A stretch of 52,396 nucleotides of DNA from Sphingomonas dokdonensis. GTDB lineage: Bacteria; Pseudomonadota; Alphaproteobacteria; Sphingomonadales; Sphingomonadaceae. Below are positions 16,701 to 23,884 of the stretch, in pieces (position 1 is the first letter of the stretch; each line of letters opens with the position of its first letter). Below the pieces are notes generated by a model. The model made no database searches. It saw only the letters and a program-made list of their open reading frames with translations, and was not told where the DNA came from. The stretch lies in the NCBI RefSeq assembly GCF_002197685.1, contig NZ_NBBI01000009.1:1-52396 (forward strand). Reading direction: 5' to 3'. Both the position numbers and the translations under genes were made by a program.

Positions 16701-18946
16701 AGCCCCTCGGTCAGCTGCGCGACGGTCAGGATCGTCGCGTCGAGGAGCGTGCGATCGGCGGTCGAGATCGCGCCGTTCAACGTCACGCTGCCGTTGCCGA
16801 CAAGGCCGATCGAGGTCGCGATCGGCTGCGGCGCGGTCAGCGTCACCGCGGCATTGTTCGACAGTTCAAAGGCGAGCGCCTCGAACCCGCTGGTGAGCGC
16901 GAGCGTCGCGCTGCCATCGGCCGTGACGCGCGTGCGCAGCGTGTCGTAGCCGTCACCCGCATCGACCCCGCCGGTCGCCCCGGCGAGCGGGCGCGCGGGA
17001 TCGCCGCCCAGCGTCACCACCAGTTCGTCGTTGCCGCCGCCCAGCAGGATCGCACCCGCAACACTGCCGCCATCGTCGACGAACAGGTCGCTGCCGTAAT
17101 CGTAGAGGAAGGGCGAGGTGAGATCGACGGTGCCGGTGATCGTGCCGGCGTTGACGATGCGGCCCGAGCTGCCGCTGCTGGCGATCGCCAGCGTGCCGCC
17201 GCTGATCCGCCCGCCTGCCGCATTGTTGAGCGTCGCGCCGTTCAGCGTCACGCCGGTGGTGCCGCCGGTGATCGTCCCGCTGTTGGTCAGCCGCCCGCCG
17301 AGCAGCGCGACGCCGGTGGTCGCGCCCGCGATCGTCCCGCTGTTGGTCGAGGCGGTCGCGCCGCCGGCGTAGAAGCTGGCGCCGATCCCGCCGGTCGAGC
17401 GGATCGTGCCGCTGTTGACGAGCGCGCCGAAGCCGTTGACCGAAGCGGCGGTGCCGCTCGCGGTGATGCTGCCGCTGTTGGTCAGCTGGCGCGACGCGCG
17501 CACACCCGCGCCGCCGAGCGACGTGATCGTGCCGCTGTTCGTCACCGTATCGGGCGATCCGACCGCATATTCGCCGATCGTCGCGGAGCCGGCGTTGGCG
17601 AAGGTCGCGGTGATCGTGCCGCGATTGTCGAAGGTGAGCCCGAAGCCGCCAGAACCGAAGCTGGTCATCACCGCCGCGCCGCCCGTCACCAGCGCCGTTT
17701 CGTTGACCACGGTGCCGCTGCCCGACAGCGCGACGCCGTTGCCCGTGGTGAAGCCGGTGGCGAGCGTCGCGGTCGCGTTGTTCGACAGGTCGAGCCCGAG
17801 CAGCTCGAAATTGGTCGGCAGCACGGTGCGCGTGATCGTCGTGTCGGCGTCGATCCCGATCGCCAGCGTGTCGGTGCCTGCGCCGCCGTCGATCGTGCCG
17901 GTGATCGATGAGACGCGCCCGCTCGCCGCGTCGAAGCGCGCGCGCAGCGTGTCGTTGCCTGCGCCGAGTGTGAGGCTGCCGTTGATCGTGCCGGTGCGCG
18001 TGTCGATCGTGCTGCTCTGCCCCGACGGCGCGGTCGACACGACCGATCCATTGATCGTGCCGGCGTTGGTCAAGTTGAGCGTGCCGGTGATGCGGATCGC
18101 GGTCGCGCTGCCGCCGATCGTCGCGCCCGCCGCGTTGCTGATCGTCACGAAGCCGCCGCCGCTGACCGTCGCGGGCGTGCCGCTCGACACGATCGATCCG
18201 GTGTTGACGATGTTGAGCCCCGCCTGGGTCGAGGCGATCGCCGCCCGGCTCGTGCCGTCGATCGTCCCGGCATTGTCGACGTAGGAGACGGTTCCCGCGA
18301 TCCCGCCGGTGATCCGCCCGGCCGCGCGATTGTTCACCGACACACTCCCGGAACCGGTCTGATCGGCGATGATCGCTTCGCCCGCGGTGCCCGCGATCGT
18401 CCCGGCGTTGTTGATCGTCGCGCCGACGAGGCCGGTGGTGTTGGCGGGGCTGCGGCGCACGAGGATGCCTTGCGCGCCCGAGACGGTGCCGCCCGCCGTG
18501 ACGTTGATCGCCGCACTCGACGAGGGGTAAATCGTGTACGTCGTTCCGGGGACGCAATAATTGACCGACGCGCCGGCATAGGGATCGGTGCAGACTTCGG
18601 TGCGCGGATCGCCCGTCGTCACGAACACGCCGGGCTTGGCGGCACCGCCATCGACCAGCCCCGCGATGCGCAGCGCATTGCCCTGGCCCAGCATGGTGAT
18701 CGCCGCCGCGGTCGCGCCCGGCTGCACGCTCGCGCCGCGCGCGACGACGACGGTGGTATCGCCGGTCGCGACGGTCAGCCCGTCGGCATCCGTGCCGGTG
18801 CAGTTGATGGTCCCGCCGGGGATGGTCGGATCGGGGGTGCATTCCGCAGTCGCCGGGCCGGCCAGAACGACTGCCAGCGTGAAGGCACTCGCGCCCAGGC
18901 CATAGCGGCCCATCCGGCGTCCACGCGGCGCAATAATTCCAGCCAT
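10754..18946 (-). CDS. Giant autotransporter (type Va) surface protein
   Basis: Encodes 2730 residues. ATG 18946 follows AGGGGG at 6-7 bases. A signal peptide ends near A-T-A|E-C at residue 34. The passenger (about 35-2420) is a long repeat-rich beta-helix: the first half repeats short N-x-G-T-I units, the second has G-G-A-G-x-D-T-L and L-G-A-G-D-D-x-L-like turns, including three near-identical 178-residue blocks. The last 300 residues or so form the outer-membrane barrel and end in L-R-L-R-F with the terminal aromatic residue needed for BAM. The protein is probably an adhesin or biofilm factor on the cell surface. No protease triad was noticed. It stands alone, with a hairpin at its 3' end. 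Confidence 0.92.
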   Translation of the reverse strand: MAGIIAPRGRRMGRYGLGASAFTLAVVLAGPATAECTPDPTIPGGTINCTGTDADGLTVATGDTTVVVARGASVQPGATAAAITMLGQGNALRIAGLVDGGAAKPGVFVTTGDPRTEVCTDPYAGASVNYCVPGTTYTIYPSSSAAINVTAGGTVSGAQGILVRRSPANTTGLVGATINNAGTIAGTAGEAIIADQTGSGSVSVNNRAAGRITGGIAGTVSYVDNAGTIDGTSRAAIASTQAGLNIVNTGSIVSSGTPATVSGGGFVTISNAAGATIGGSATAIRITGTLNLTNAGTINGSVVSTAPSGQSSTIDTRTGTINGSLTLGAGNDTLRARFDAASGRVSSITGTIDGGAGTDTLAIGIDADTTITRTVLPTNFELLGLDLSNNATATLATGFTTGNGVALSGSGTVVNETALVTGGAAVMTSFGSGGFGLTFDNRGTITATFANAGSATIGEYAVGSPDTVTNSGTITSLGGAGVRASRQLTNSGSITASGTAASVNGFGALVNSGTIRSTGGIGASFYAGGATASTNSGTIAGATTGVALLGGRLTNSGTITGGTTGVTLNGATLNNAAGGRISGGTLAIASSGSSGRIVNAGTITGTVDLTSPFLYDYGSDLFVDDGGSVAGAILLGGGNDELVVTLGGDPARPLAGATGGVDAGDGYDTLRTRVTADGSATLALTSGFEALAFELSNNAAVTLTAPQPIATSIGLVGNGSVTLNGAISTADRTLLDATILTVAQLTEGLAGPARDLAIVNNGDLALTVGSQSFAYGVAAILGGTADLTNNGTISVINAPGTYYAGRAVFTGDSFANTGTITLTGGGTAVDSVREMTNSGTITAFGARASTALGIANVTTLTNSGTIRSDGTAVQGGFGTSTITNSGTIESTRGTAIVGGYTGTIVNEAGGTIRGATAVELGGGALINRGTIAGDVTASSYLYAPAVYIADGGTITGNLTFGSGEDTFVAFGETTGVSGTIDGGAGIDTLIQARRTSGTVTLGALSATNFEREGVRALGSDTVVTIAAPAPFARDVALSGDGTIINTAAITGAVLAYPTYGSDPTVVGLTMPIAFENQGTIDGGVGGRVRSFTNTGTIGSANLAGRAVRLDTIDTLAFDNGGTIANDREETAVVLSGINASAIIAGNSGAIDGGISIGLEEYQSFPPAETSALLTAALTNSGTITDGDRAVAITIGASNGGTGNITLANSGTIIATDEAALAAFIAISDYSGSAGSGTISVANTGTISANGGGTVDSFTFPDGETISFSDPASALWLSGRNAVGVTAGVTNDGTIEATGTRSVALIALDAPLDLVNTGTIRGGAGTALTAGDQIGAIAGAPYLAGAVQTTGTGSDRIVNTGTIIGSIALGAGDDRIENSGRIEGDVFLGLGDDTFVQRASAGLVGTVDAGLGTDSLVIDATGGGAVNGDQFVNFERFAQIGEGNVAYSGTFRFDTIGVMGGTISVAAGQTLSSAGAITVTGSDADETLDNRGTITGGVDLAGGNDRVDNRGTIGGAVLLGSGNDVFVDYAGSSAGVVDGGTGSDLYRVVLAGDRSGIGQRSGFEQLAVEGSGTLSLTLDQSFEQIALAGSGLSLALGGFTVGEVTGSDANETLAVDGDLAAVSLGGGDDTLALGVTRAAGSYTGGAGSDTLAFTASGPVLLAGTATGFEQVALAGGALTIAGTLGSNGAGLAFADGAQALVVAPGGTLAGAIDLGAGDDSLRLAAGGILAGTVAGGAGNDSATLELAGDRTLAGGTLTGFELLTTEGSGTLTLAGTQGYQRIDAGTDLTIGTGASLTAGQVQFGARDDRFTIAGNFAGNADGGAGSDTIAFADTALVTIGGAITGFERIALAGNALTVTGTLGTPGATLAFSDGEQALTVASGGTLAGTIDLGTGDDALRLAAGSILNGTVLGGAGTDSATLALAGNRTLAGDQLAGFELLTTEGSGRLTLTGTQTYQRVVAGTDLAIDTGASLTAGQVQFGARDDRFTVAGRFTGNVDGGAGSDTLAFTGTDPVTLAGIVTGFEQVALAGGALTITGTLGTPGTALGFGDGAQALTVANGGTLAGAVDLGAGDDSLRLAAGSTLAGTVAGGAGTDAATLELAGNRTLTSGTLTGFELLTTEGSGTLTLAGTQGYQRITAGTDLAVDTGAALTVKQVQFGARDDRFTIAGGFAGSVDGGAGTDTIAVSGGSATAPVAFAGIANVERYVQSGGFATLSGTAALGVVDISGGRLVGLTGSTLTASQITVAQGATFGSAGSVTGNLAVAGTLSPGATGVGTMSVTGNVALGASSLSLFEVASTGADRLQVTGAVTIASGATLQLAPLGTIRPGTSYDLVVASGGITGSYTTVVKPDSLFGFVVQRADRIQLLGQFLGGAGFTPQVARSIAYANTTLQAQPATSTLFAALPALLNADGTSNARAFAQLTPEPYASATQAGVDNALTLAGAARGPAFATLREDPGLFTFGQGVGQWHTLGADQAEGTAKARTRGYGFLGGIGYGDASFAVGAFGGYLDTRQTIGALGAETKSDGFVAGVHARYAANGVGLTASVLYDGGEARTTRALPGTARATGSYDLHSWVADLSISYALEMGTEWSLRPRAGVTYLRTTRDGVTETGGAFALNVARDRHVAGFVDGGVMLARSDVSTAPLRPFVALGARYQIEGRRTDALASYAGGPLGLEAIGAARARLVGTASAGVSYRLTGGLDLFSTASAQTGRDDHQETISTGLRLRF
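12390..14000 (-). repeat. Three tandem 534-bp repeats inside the autotransporter gene
   Basis: An anchor sequence (CCGAACTGGA) recurs at 12471, 13005 and 13539, exactly 534 bases apart. In protein each 178-residue copy has the same order: E-L-L-T-T-E-G-S-G, Y-Q-R-(I/V), Q-V-Q-F-G-A-R-D-D-R-F, then D-G-G-A-G. The copies differ mainly by scattered substitutions. Such blocks can change in number by recombination; boundaries are approximate. Confidence 0.85.
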
Positions 18947-19224
18947 GAAATTCCCCCTAGATCAGCATCTTCTTGTGCGACGCTCCGCGATCTGTCGAGT
19001 GGGCAAAGCTGGTTTCCGTTCGGGAGAACGTTGCTGCAACTTGATAAACTGTTCCAGCGGCGGGCGAACCGGCAAGGCTATAGCTAATCCACTATCGGAC
19101 CCTCGTTCTGGCCGCCGTTCTGCTTTCCTTGCCAGAACCGGTCGTTCAGACGGTGCTTAGCGGCTTTCCGAAAAACGGACATTCTGCTTCCACCCAAGCG
19201 CGCTCATTCGGGGCTCATGCTTTC

Positions 19225-19244
19225 AGACATGTCGACACCCCGAC
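19225..19244. repeat. CGAC array 4
   Basis: AGAC at 19225 and CGAC at 19233 and 19241, all 8 bases apart, about 280 bases upstream of the autotransporter start. Confidence 0.65.
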
Positions 19245-19293
19245 ATGCCTCCAACCTCCGCCAGCACTCCCTTGTCATCAGCGCTCAAGCTGT

Positions 19294-19345
19294 CGGCAGT
19301 TAGACAAATCTACGTGTCGACACCCCGACACCCCGACACCCCGAC
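19294..19345. repeat. CGAC array 5 (longest)
   Basis: Seven phased units at 8-base steps: CGGC 19294, AGAC 19302, CTAC 19310, then CGAC at 19318, 19326, 19334 and 19342. The last three are perfect copies of the octamer ACCCCGAC with overlapping edges. The array ends 10 bases before the stop of the DUF2252 gene. Confidence 0.85.
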
Positions 19346-19355
19346 ACACGTCCCC

Positions 19356-20588
19356 TCACCCCGCCAGCGCCACCCTGCGGCAATGGTCGAGGTAGCCGCT
19401 CTCGTGCTGCCCGGCGAGCACCACCACGCTGCGCCACAGCCAGGTCGGCGTGTCGCCGCGCGCGGCCTGGGTGTCCGCCGCCAGCCGCGCCGCCCAGCCT
19501 TCACGCGTCGATGCGTCCATCTGCCGGCTGTGCGCCACGCCCACCACGAAGGCGAGGTAGCGCGCCGCCTTTACCGCCTCGCCGCGCGAGAATTGCTCCA
19601 CCTCGATCTTCAGATCCTGCGGCGCCAGCTCGCGGATGAAGAAGGATCCGCCCAGCATCTCGACCGGCAGCAATCGCCCACCGAGGAACGGCGACAGCGC
19701 GCACGCCGCCTGCCGCACCCGCTCGGCCGGCTGGTTGGGCATCGCCGCGGGATCGTCCGCCGGCGCGACCGAGGCGACCGCTTCCTTGATGTCGACCAGC
19801 GCGTAATCGGCGCGCCGGTCGGTGCGATCGAGCGCCAGCAGCACGGCATAGCGCCGCAGCCCCAGCGAGCTGCACCCCTTCATCCAATAGGCTGCATCGA
19901 CCAGCCGCACGCGCCGCTTGCGATTGGCGGGATTGAGCGAGAGCACCATGTCGCACACGTCGGGGCGGGTGAACAATTCGCCCAGCGCGTCGCGCTCGGC
20001 CGCCTCCAGGTCCCAGAACTTCTTGCCGCGCGGCAGCTCGGGCTCGTCGCCGTCGAGCCGTTCCTTGGCCAGGTGCTTCCAGCGCCGCCCCGCCGCGCGG
20101 CGCCGCACGCTTTTCACCGCATCGGGCGTGGCGCCCGGATCGCCATGCACCGGATCGGCGATCCCTGCGGCATAGCCCTCCAGCATCGCATCGAGGATCT
20201 GCACCGTCGCGATCCCCGGCAGGTCCGCGCCGCGCGCCGCGGTCGCCAGCGACAGCCCCAGCCGGATGAGATCAAACGCCGGATTGCCGATCACCGCCTG
20301 GTCGAGATCGCGGATCTGCACCGCCAGCCCATCGCCCCCGTCGGAAATCGCGCCGAGGTTGCCGAGGTGGCAATCGCCGCAGATCCACACCGGGGGCCCG
20401 TCGGGAATGGCCACCGGCGCCGCGGCCAGCCAGTCGTAGAATTGCGCGGTATTGCCCCGCACATAGGCGTGCGCCGAGCGCGCCATCTTGCGATCGCGCT
20501 GCGCGACGAGAACGGCGTGGCGCTCCGCCGGGGCGACCTTGCTCAAGAGCGGAAAGCGGAGGGAAAGAAGATCATCCCCGCCGAACAA
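19356..20588 (-). CDS. DUF2252 family protein
   Basis: Up to 410 residues. It matches DUF2252 proteins, which have a kinase-like fold: a basic R-x-x-K-M-A-R-S-A-H-A-Y-V-R-G segment (about 31-45), the signature G-D-C-H-L-G-N (71-77) and R-D-L-D-Q (93-97), which resemble the catalytic and metal loops of aminoglycoside-phosphotransferase-like enzymes. Biochemical function of the family is unknown. The start is uncertain: the longest frame begins with TTG 20588 without a clear ribosome-binding site, and a shorter start near the L-S-K-V motif is possible. Confidence 0.8.
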   Translation of the reverse strand: MFGGDDLLSLRFPLLSKVAPAERHAVLVAQRDRKMARSAHAYVRGNTAQFYDWLAAAPVAIPDGPPVWICGDCHLGNLGAISDGGDGLAVQIRDLDQAVIGNPAFDLIRLGLSLATAARGADLPGIATVQILDAMLEGYAAGIADPVHGDPGATPDAVKSVRRRAAGRRWKHLAKERLDGDEPELPRGKKFWDLEAAERDALGELFTRPDVCDMVLSLNPANRKRRVRLVDAAYWMKGCSSLGLRRYAVLLALDRTDRRADYALVDIKEAVASVAPADDPAAMPNQPAERVRQAACALSPFLGGRLLPVEMLGGSFFIRELAPQDLKIEVEQFSRGEAVKAARYLAFVVGVAHSRQMDASTREGWAARLAADTQAARGDTPTWLWRSVVVLAGQHESGYLDHCRRVALAG

Positions 20589-20698
20589 TGCGCCGGCCGG
20601 TCCGTTCCACGCGCACTACATCCCCTGTGCTTGCCGGCACCTGCTCCGAGGACCAGGAGACAAGGTGGGTGGGCAAGTGAGCAGGCGGCGCGCTGTGT

Positions 20699-20726
20699 CT
20701 ACACATCGACACCGCTACACCCATAC
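20699..20726. repeat. CGAC array 6 (degenerate)
   Basis: CTAC 20699, CGAC 20707, CTAC 20715 and ATAC 20723 keep an 8-base step; two GTCG words 8 bases apart (20729, 20737) follow in the opposite orientation. It lies in the 175-base gap between two minus-strand genes. Confidence 0.5.
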
Positions 20727-20763
20727 ATGTCGCGTTGTCGATCAACAGTCTTTCCTCGCCCGC

Positions 20764-21834
20764 TTACAGCGCTTTCGGATCGACCAGCACCTTGTTGCCC
20801 TTGGCCGACATGCTGGGCGCGCCCCGGTTCAGCATCGCCCACACCTGCGCGGGCGCTGGGAGCGCGGAGAACGAAGGAAAGGATTGAACCCGCCCGTCCA
20901 CATCGGTCAGCGTCACCGCATAGGTGCCACTGTTGTTGACCTGGCCCATGAGCGACGGGTGAACCGAGATCACACGCCCGGAATCGCCCAGCGCCATGAC
21001 ATAGCGTGCCTCATTCCCATCGGCGCGGTACACGCCATAAGCGACGCTGGCGTCCCCTTCGCGGCACCAGCGGCGCGGCGGTTCGGGCTTTTTCTTGCCC
21101 TCGGCCACCTGCTGCTGCGCAGCCATGTTGCCGACCAGTTCCATCAGCACCGCTGCGCCGTCCGGTTTCACCTGCTTTGCCTTGCGAAAGGTGAGGGGGC
21201 GGGGGCAGGCTGCGATCGGCACCGCCGTGATCGCAGCGGTGCCGCCCCCGGGGTAGGTCTCGGGTGTTTCATGGCGCGCCTTGGGCCAGCGGATGCCGGC
21301 GATCAGCTGCAGGAGCTGCGCATCGAGCTGGTCGGCGTCCAGGCTCTTCGCGCTCATGCGGACCGCCACGATCCAGTCGCCAAGCGGCATCACGGCAAGC
21401 GTGGTGCTGCGAAACGGGCCGTCCGTCGCGGCGTAGGTCTGGCGCAGCGACGCGGCGACCGGCGCGCTGCCCGCCGCGCCGCCCGCGGCGAAACCGATCG
21501 GCGTCGCGCTGGCCGGCGTCAGCCGGCCAAAGGCGCCGTTCGCCTCAAGCGTGGTGCGCGCCCGGTCGAACCACAGCGCCGTGTCGGCGATCGCCGGCTT
21601 GAAGAGGTACAGCGTCGCGATGATGCCCTGATCGGGCGTTTCGAACTGCGCCGTCACATCATGCTCGCTTTGCGTCGTGTCATGCAGCGCCGTGCGCGGC
21701 ATGCCGTTGAGCCGCGCCGTCAGGATCAGCCCGGTTGCGGCATGTTGCCAGCCCTTGTCGGCGGGCACCGCCAGATCGCGCGCCGCCAGCGGCGTTGCCA
21801 GGGTAAGCGCCACGATCGTCATCACCGCCCGCAT
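20764..21834 (-). CDS. Secreted protein of unknown function
   Basis: Encodes 356 residues from ATG 21834; a second ATG two codons upstream lies too close to the AAAGGGGG site. A signal peptide (M-T-I-V-A-L-T-L-A-T-P-L-A-A-R) is present, so the product is exported, probably to the periplasm. The middle and C-terminal parts have beta-rich stretches and two isolated cysteines (A-C-P-R and R-W-C-R-E) that could form a disulfide. No family was recognised. The gene is separated from its neighbours by more than 150 bases on each side. Confidence 0.75.
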   Translation of the reverse strand: MRAVMTIVALTLATPLAARDLAVPADKGWQHAATGLILTARLNGMPRTALHDTTQSEHDVTAQFETPDQGIIATLYLFKPAIADTALWFDRARTTLEANGAFGRLTPASATPIGFAAGGAAGSAPVAASLRQTYAATDGPFRSTTLAVMPLGDWIVAVRMSAKSLDADQLDAQLLQLIAGIRWPKARHETPETYPGGGTAAITAVPIAACPRPLTFRKAKQVKPDGAAVLMELVGNMAAQQQVAEGKKKPEPPRRWCREGDASVAYGVYRADGNEARYVMALGDSGRVISVHPSLMGQVNNSGTYAVTLTDVDGRVQSFPSFSALPAPAQVWAMLNRGAPSMSAKGNKVLVDPKAL

Positions 21835-21955
21835 CTGCATCCCCCTTTATACCGCCGGATCAAGACCATGCGTCGACAGCGCGAGGGTGCGGATCGCGGC
21901 CGGCCTCGTCAAGCAGCGCGACGGGGAAGGGCGAGAAGGCGGGCGATCCGACCGA

Positions 21956-22108
21956 GTGCTTTGCCCGATCGAACGCTTTCTCAGCACCGCACCGGAGCGG
22001 CTGGCATTTGTGGCGATGGGATTTGGCGTGTTCGTCGCCGGGTGGCTCGCGCTATGGCGCGAACAGTCGCGCCAGGGTTGGCGGTGCGATAGTCAGGAAC
22101 CACCATGA
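21956..22108 (+). CDS. Possible small membrane protein
   Basis: A 50-residue frame from GTG 21956 with one hydrophobic segment (L-A-F-V-A-M-G-F-G-V-F-V-A-G-W-L-A-L) and a basic tail. Its TGA overlaps the ATG of the next gene as ATGA, the usual sign of coupled genes. No good ribosome-binding site is visible and the start is a guess. Confidence 0.35.
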   Translation: MLCPIERFLSTAPERLAFVAMGFGVFVAGWLALWREQSRQGWRCDSQEPP

Positions 22109-22488
22109 CCGCGCTTCGCCCACTCGCCGCGCTGCTCGCCTGCGCCGCCCTTCAGACCGGCTGCGCCGCCCCTCACGCCGGCGCGCCCGCTGCCCCATAT
22201 CTGGCGACCCGCGCGTTCGATCCGACAATCCTGCTCACCGCGCTGGCCACGGGCACGCTGACGCGGCGCGACGGCTGCATCCGCCTCGGCGATGCCCTGG
22301 TCGTCTGGCCGCGCGGCACCCGCCTGGTCAGCGAGGGGCGCCGCCAGGTCGTCGTCACCCCCGACGGTCGCCGCTACGCGCCGGGATCGCGCGTGACGCT
22401 GGGGGGAGGGGGCAGCGACACCCCGCCAGACCGACTCGCCACCCCGCTGCCGCCCGCCTGCACCGGCCCCTTCTTTCACGCCAATTAG
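22105..22488 (+). CDS. Small exported protein, possible lipoprotein
   Basis: Encodes 127 residues, ATG 22105 after AGGAACCACC. The N-terminus has a hydrophobic stretch ending L-Q-T-G-C (cysteine 20), which resembles a lipobox but has Gln at the -3 position, so lipidation is uncertain. The mature part carries a short beta-rich core (D-A-L-V-V-W-P-R-G-T, V-V-V-T-P-D-G-R-R-Y) and a Gly-rich loop. No known family was recognised. A possible small membrane protein is coupled upstream. Confidence 0.65.
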   Translation: MTALRPLAALLACAALQTGCAAPHAGAPAAPYLATRAFDPTILLTALATGTLTRRDGCIRLGDALVVWPRGTRLVSEGRRQVVVTPDGRRYAPGSRVTLGGGGSDTPPDRLATPLPPACTGPFFHAN

Positions 22489-22571
22489 CGCCGCGCTGCG
22501 CTCTTTCTTCGGCAAAGGCTGACGAACGGGGGTAAAGCCACCAACGGCAGCAAGCACGGGCGAGAACCACC

Positions 22572-22934
22572 ATGCGGATCGAGGCGCTTCATCACGTTCA
22601 ACTGGCCATGCCGGCCGGCGGGGAGGGGGCGGCGCGGCGTTTCTATGCCGACGTCCTCGGCATCCCAGAGGTCGCCAAGCCCCCGCATCTCGCCGCGCGC
22701 GGCGGATGCTGGTTCGAGCGCGGGCCGCTCCGGGTGCACCTCGGGGTCGAGCAGGATTTCCGCGCCGCGACCAAGGCACACCCGGCGTTTCTCGTCACCG
22801 ACCTCCCCATGCTCCTCGCCCGGATCGAAGCCGCGGGCTTTCGCGTGACCCAGGACGCCCCGCTCGAGGGCTACACCCGCCGCTACGTCACCGACCCCTT
22901 TGGCAATCGCCTCGAACTGATGGAGCCAGATTGA
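22572..22934 (+). CDS. VOC family protein (glyoxalase/dioxygenase fold)
   Basis: A 120-residue single-domain member of the vicinal-oxygen-chelate superfamily. It opens with L-H-H-V-Q-L-A-M-P and ends with the typical D-P-F-G-N-R-L-E-L-M-E, whose final Glu, together with the first His, is a usual metal ligand. A single domain normally dimerises. The substrate cannot be told; glyoxalase-like isomerisation or binding of a drug are options for the family. ATG 22572 follows GAGAACCACC. Confidence 0.85.
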   Translation: MRIEALHHVQLAMPAGGEGAARRFYADVLGIPEVAKPPHLAARGGCWFERGPLRVHLGVEQDFRAATKAHPAFLVTDLPMLLARIEAAGFRVTQDAPLEGYTRRYVTDPFGNRLELMEPD

Positions 22935-22935
22935 T

Positions 22936-22963
22936 CGACAGGCCGACGTGTCGACAGGTCGAC
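22936..22963. repeat. CGAC array 7
   Basis: CGAC at 22936, 22944, 22952 and 22960, exactly 8 bases apart, starting directly after the VOC stop codon. The rest of the 288-base gap up to the toxin remnant shows no gene. Confidence 0.82.
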
Positions 22964-23222
22964 AGATCGCCGCGCCGCGTGAGACATCCCGCCCACCCAA
23001 CCGCTCCGGCGCGGCGGAGCCCAGTCGCGAAACGCCCTTGGCACACTCGCCGTTTGCCGCCCGCGCTCGCCTACCCCGGACGCCGCCCTGTGCGGGTCGG
23101 GGGCGGGGGGCTGCTGGACGCCGGGATCAAACCCGGCGGAGCGTTAGCTTGCCGGCAGTCGCGGTTGGCAGTCGATAGGGTGTAATCCGGCCGCCCGCGC
23201 TCACCTTATACCCGCGCTCGCC

Positions 23223-23533
23223 TCATAGATGCCGCCCGGCGTCCATGCGCTGGTGCAGGATCCGGATCACCGCGATCCCGTAATCGGTTGGCCGAAAGTA
23301 AATAACATGCTGCCCGGCGCTGCGGCGTCGATAGCCCGGCCGGATATGGTCGCAGCCCGGCGCGCGCAGCGGTGCCGCGGCAAGCGCCGCGCAAGCCGCC
23401 GCGATCAGATCGGCATAATCCAGCGCCTGGGCCAGCCCCCAGCGGATGACGGTGTGATCGAACAAGGCGTCCAGATCGCGCTGCGCGCGTGCAGATCGCG
23501 CTGCGCGGGTGGGGACAGCCGGTATTCAGCCAT
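23223..23533 (-). pseudogene. parE: ParE/RelE-family toxin gene, frameshifted
   Basis: ATG 23533 overlaps the ParD stop by 8 bases, the normal layout of parDE. It starts M-A-E-Y-R-L-S-P-P-A-Q-R-D-L, a typical ParE N-terminus. A 20-base tandem duplication (16 bases repeated at 23472 and 23492) then shifts the frame and the chain ends early. Beyond it the right frame resumes as F-D-H-T-V-I-R-W-G and runs to I-R-I-L-H-Q-R-M-D, the conserved C-terminus. An 80-residue product could start at TTG 23465 but would lack the first helix. Toxin activity is probably lost. Confidence 0.82.
23472..23507. repeat. 20-bp tandem duplication in parE
   Basis: CAGATCGCGCTGCGCG occurs at 23472-23487 and 23492-23507, a 20-base offset. 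Removing one unit restores a continuous toxin frame, so the duplication is the inactivating mutation. Confidence 0.85.
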
Positions 23534-23771
23534 GCTGCGCGATTTTTGCGCGTTTGAATGCAGCAACATCGAACGGCGCCGGCTCGCCGCTTTCCTCGCC
23601 CTCGATCAGCGCGTCGCGCAGTTGCTCGATGGCGGCGCTGCGCTCCTGCGCGCGTCGGATCAGGTCGCGGATCGCCTCACTGTCGTTGGTATAACGACCG
23701 GCATCGATCTGCGCCGCGATCCAGGCATTCTGCTGTTCGGTCAGCGTGATGGTCTTGCGAACGACGGCCAT
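23526..23771 (-). CDS. parD: ParD-family antitoxin
   Basis: Encodes 81 residues. The N-terminal ribbon-helix-helix is clear: strand R-K-T-I-T-L-T, then Q-N-A-W-I-A-A-Q-I, the turn with Y-T-N-D-S-E-A-I-R-D-L-I-R, and a C-terminal acidic helix (I-E-G-E-E-S-G-E-P) that wraps the toxin. ATG 23771 has GAGAGG upstream. The gene is intact although the paired toxin is damaged. It probably represses its own promoter through the inverted repeat at 23786-23814. Confidence 0.9.
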   Translation of the reverse strand: MAVVRKTITLTEQQNAWIAAQIDAGRYTNDSEAIRDLIRRAQERSAAIEQLRDALIEGEESGEPAPFDVAAFKRAKIAQHG

Positions 23772-23785
23772 GGCGCGCCTCTCAA

Positions 23786-23814
23786 ATCATACTATCGGTG
23801 CACTATAGCATGAT
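23786..23814 (-). promoter_or_regulatory. Probable ParD operator/promoter
   Basis: An inverted repeat, ATCATACTAT and ATAGCATGAT (9 of 10 paired), with a 9-base centre, lies 15 bases upstream of the parD start in a locally AT-rich stretch. On the minus strand TATGAT and TATAGT could act as -10 elements. Confidence 0.6.
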
Positions 23815-23848
23815 GCGCTGATGCCCAGCACTTCCCGCCAAAACATCT

Positions 23849-23868
23849 CGACAAGCCAACATGTCGAC
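23849..23868. repeat. CGAC array 8, at the parA start
   Basis: CGAC 23849, CAAC 23857 and CGAC 23865 at 8-base steps. The array sits between parD and parA and overlaps an alternative parA start (ATG 23861). Confidence 0.65.
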
Positions 23869-23884
23869 ATGTACCGCCGTCGCC

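Larger units (their letters stand above)
18947..19355. other. Intergenic region with two CGAC arrays
   Basis: This gap of about 409 bases upstream of the autotransporter must hold its promoter. No convincing coding frame was found. The distinctive contents are the two arrays listed separately at 19225 and 19294. Confidence 0.6.

Noticed and set aside
19318..19345. CGAC array taken as a CRISPR or a simple microsatellite
   Set aside because: Units are 8 bases with no unique spacers of CRISPR length, and the same phased pattern recurs with different spacer bases at other sites.
23223..23465. 80-residue frame taken as an intact ParE toxin
   Set aside because: It starts with TTG inside the gene and lacks the first helix; the true start at 23533 and the 20-bp duplication explain it as a broken gene.
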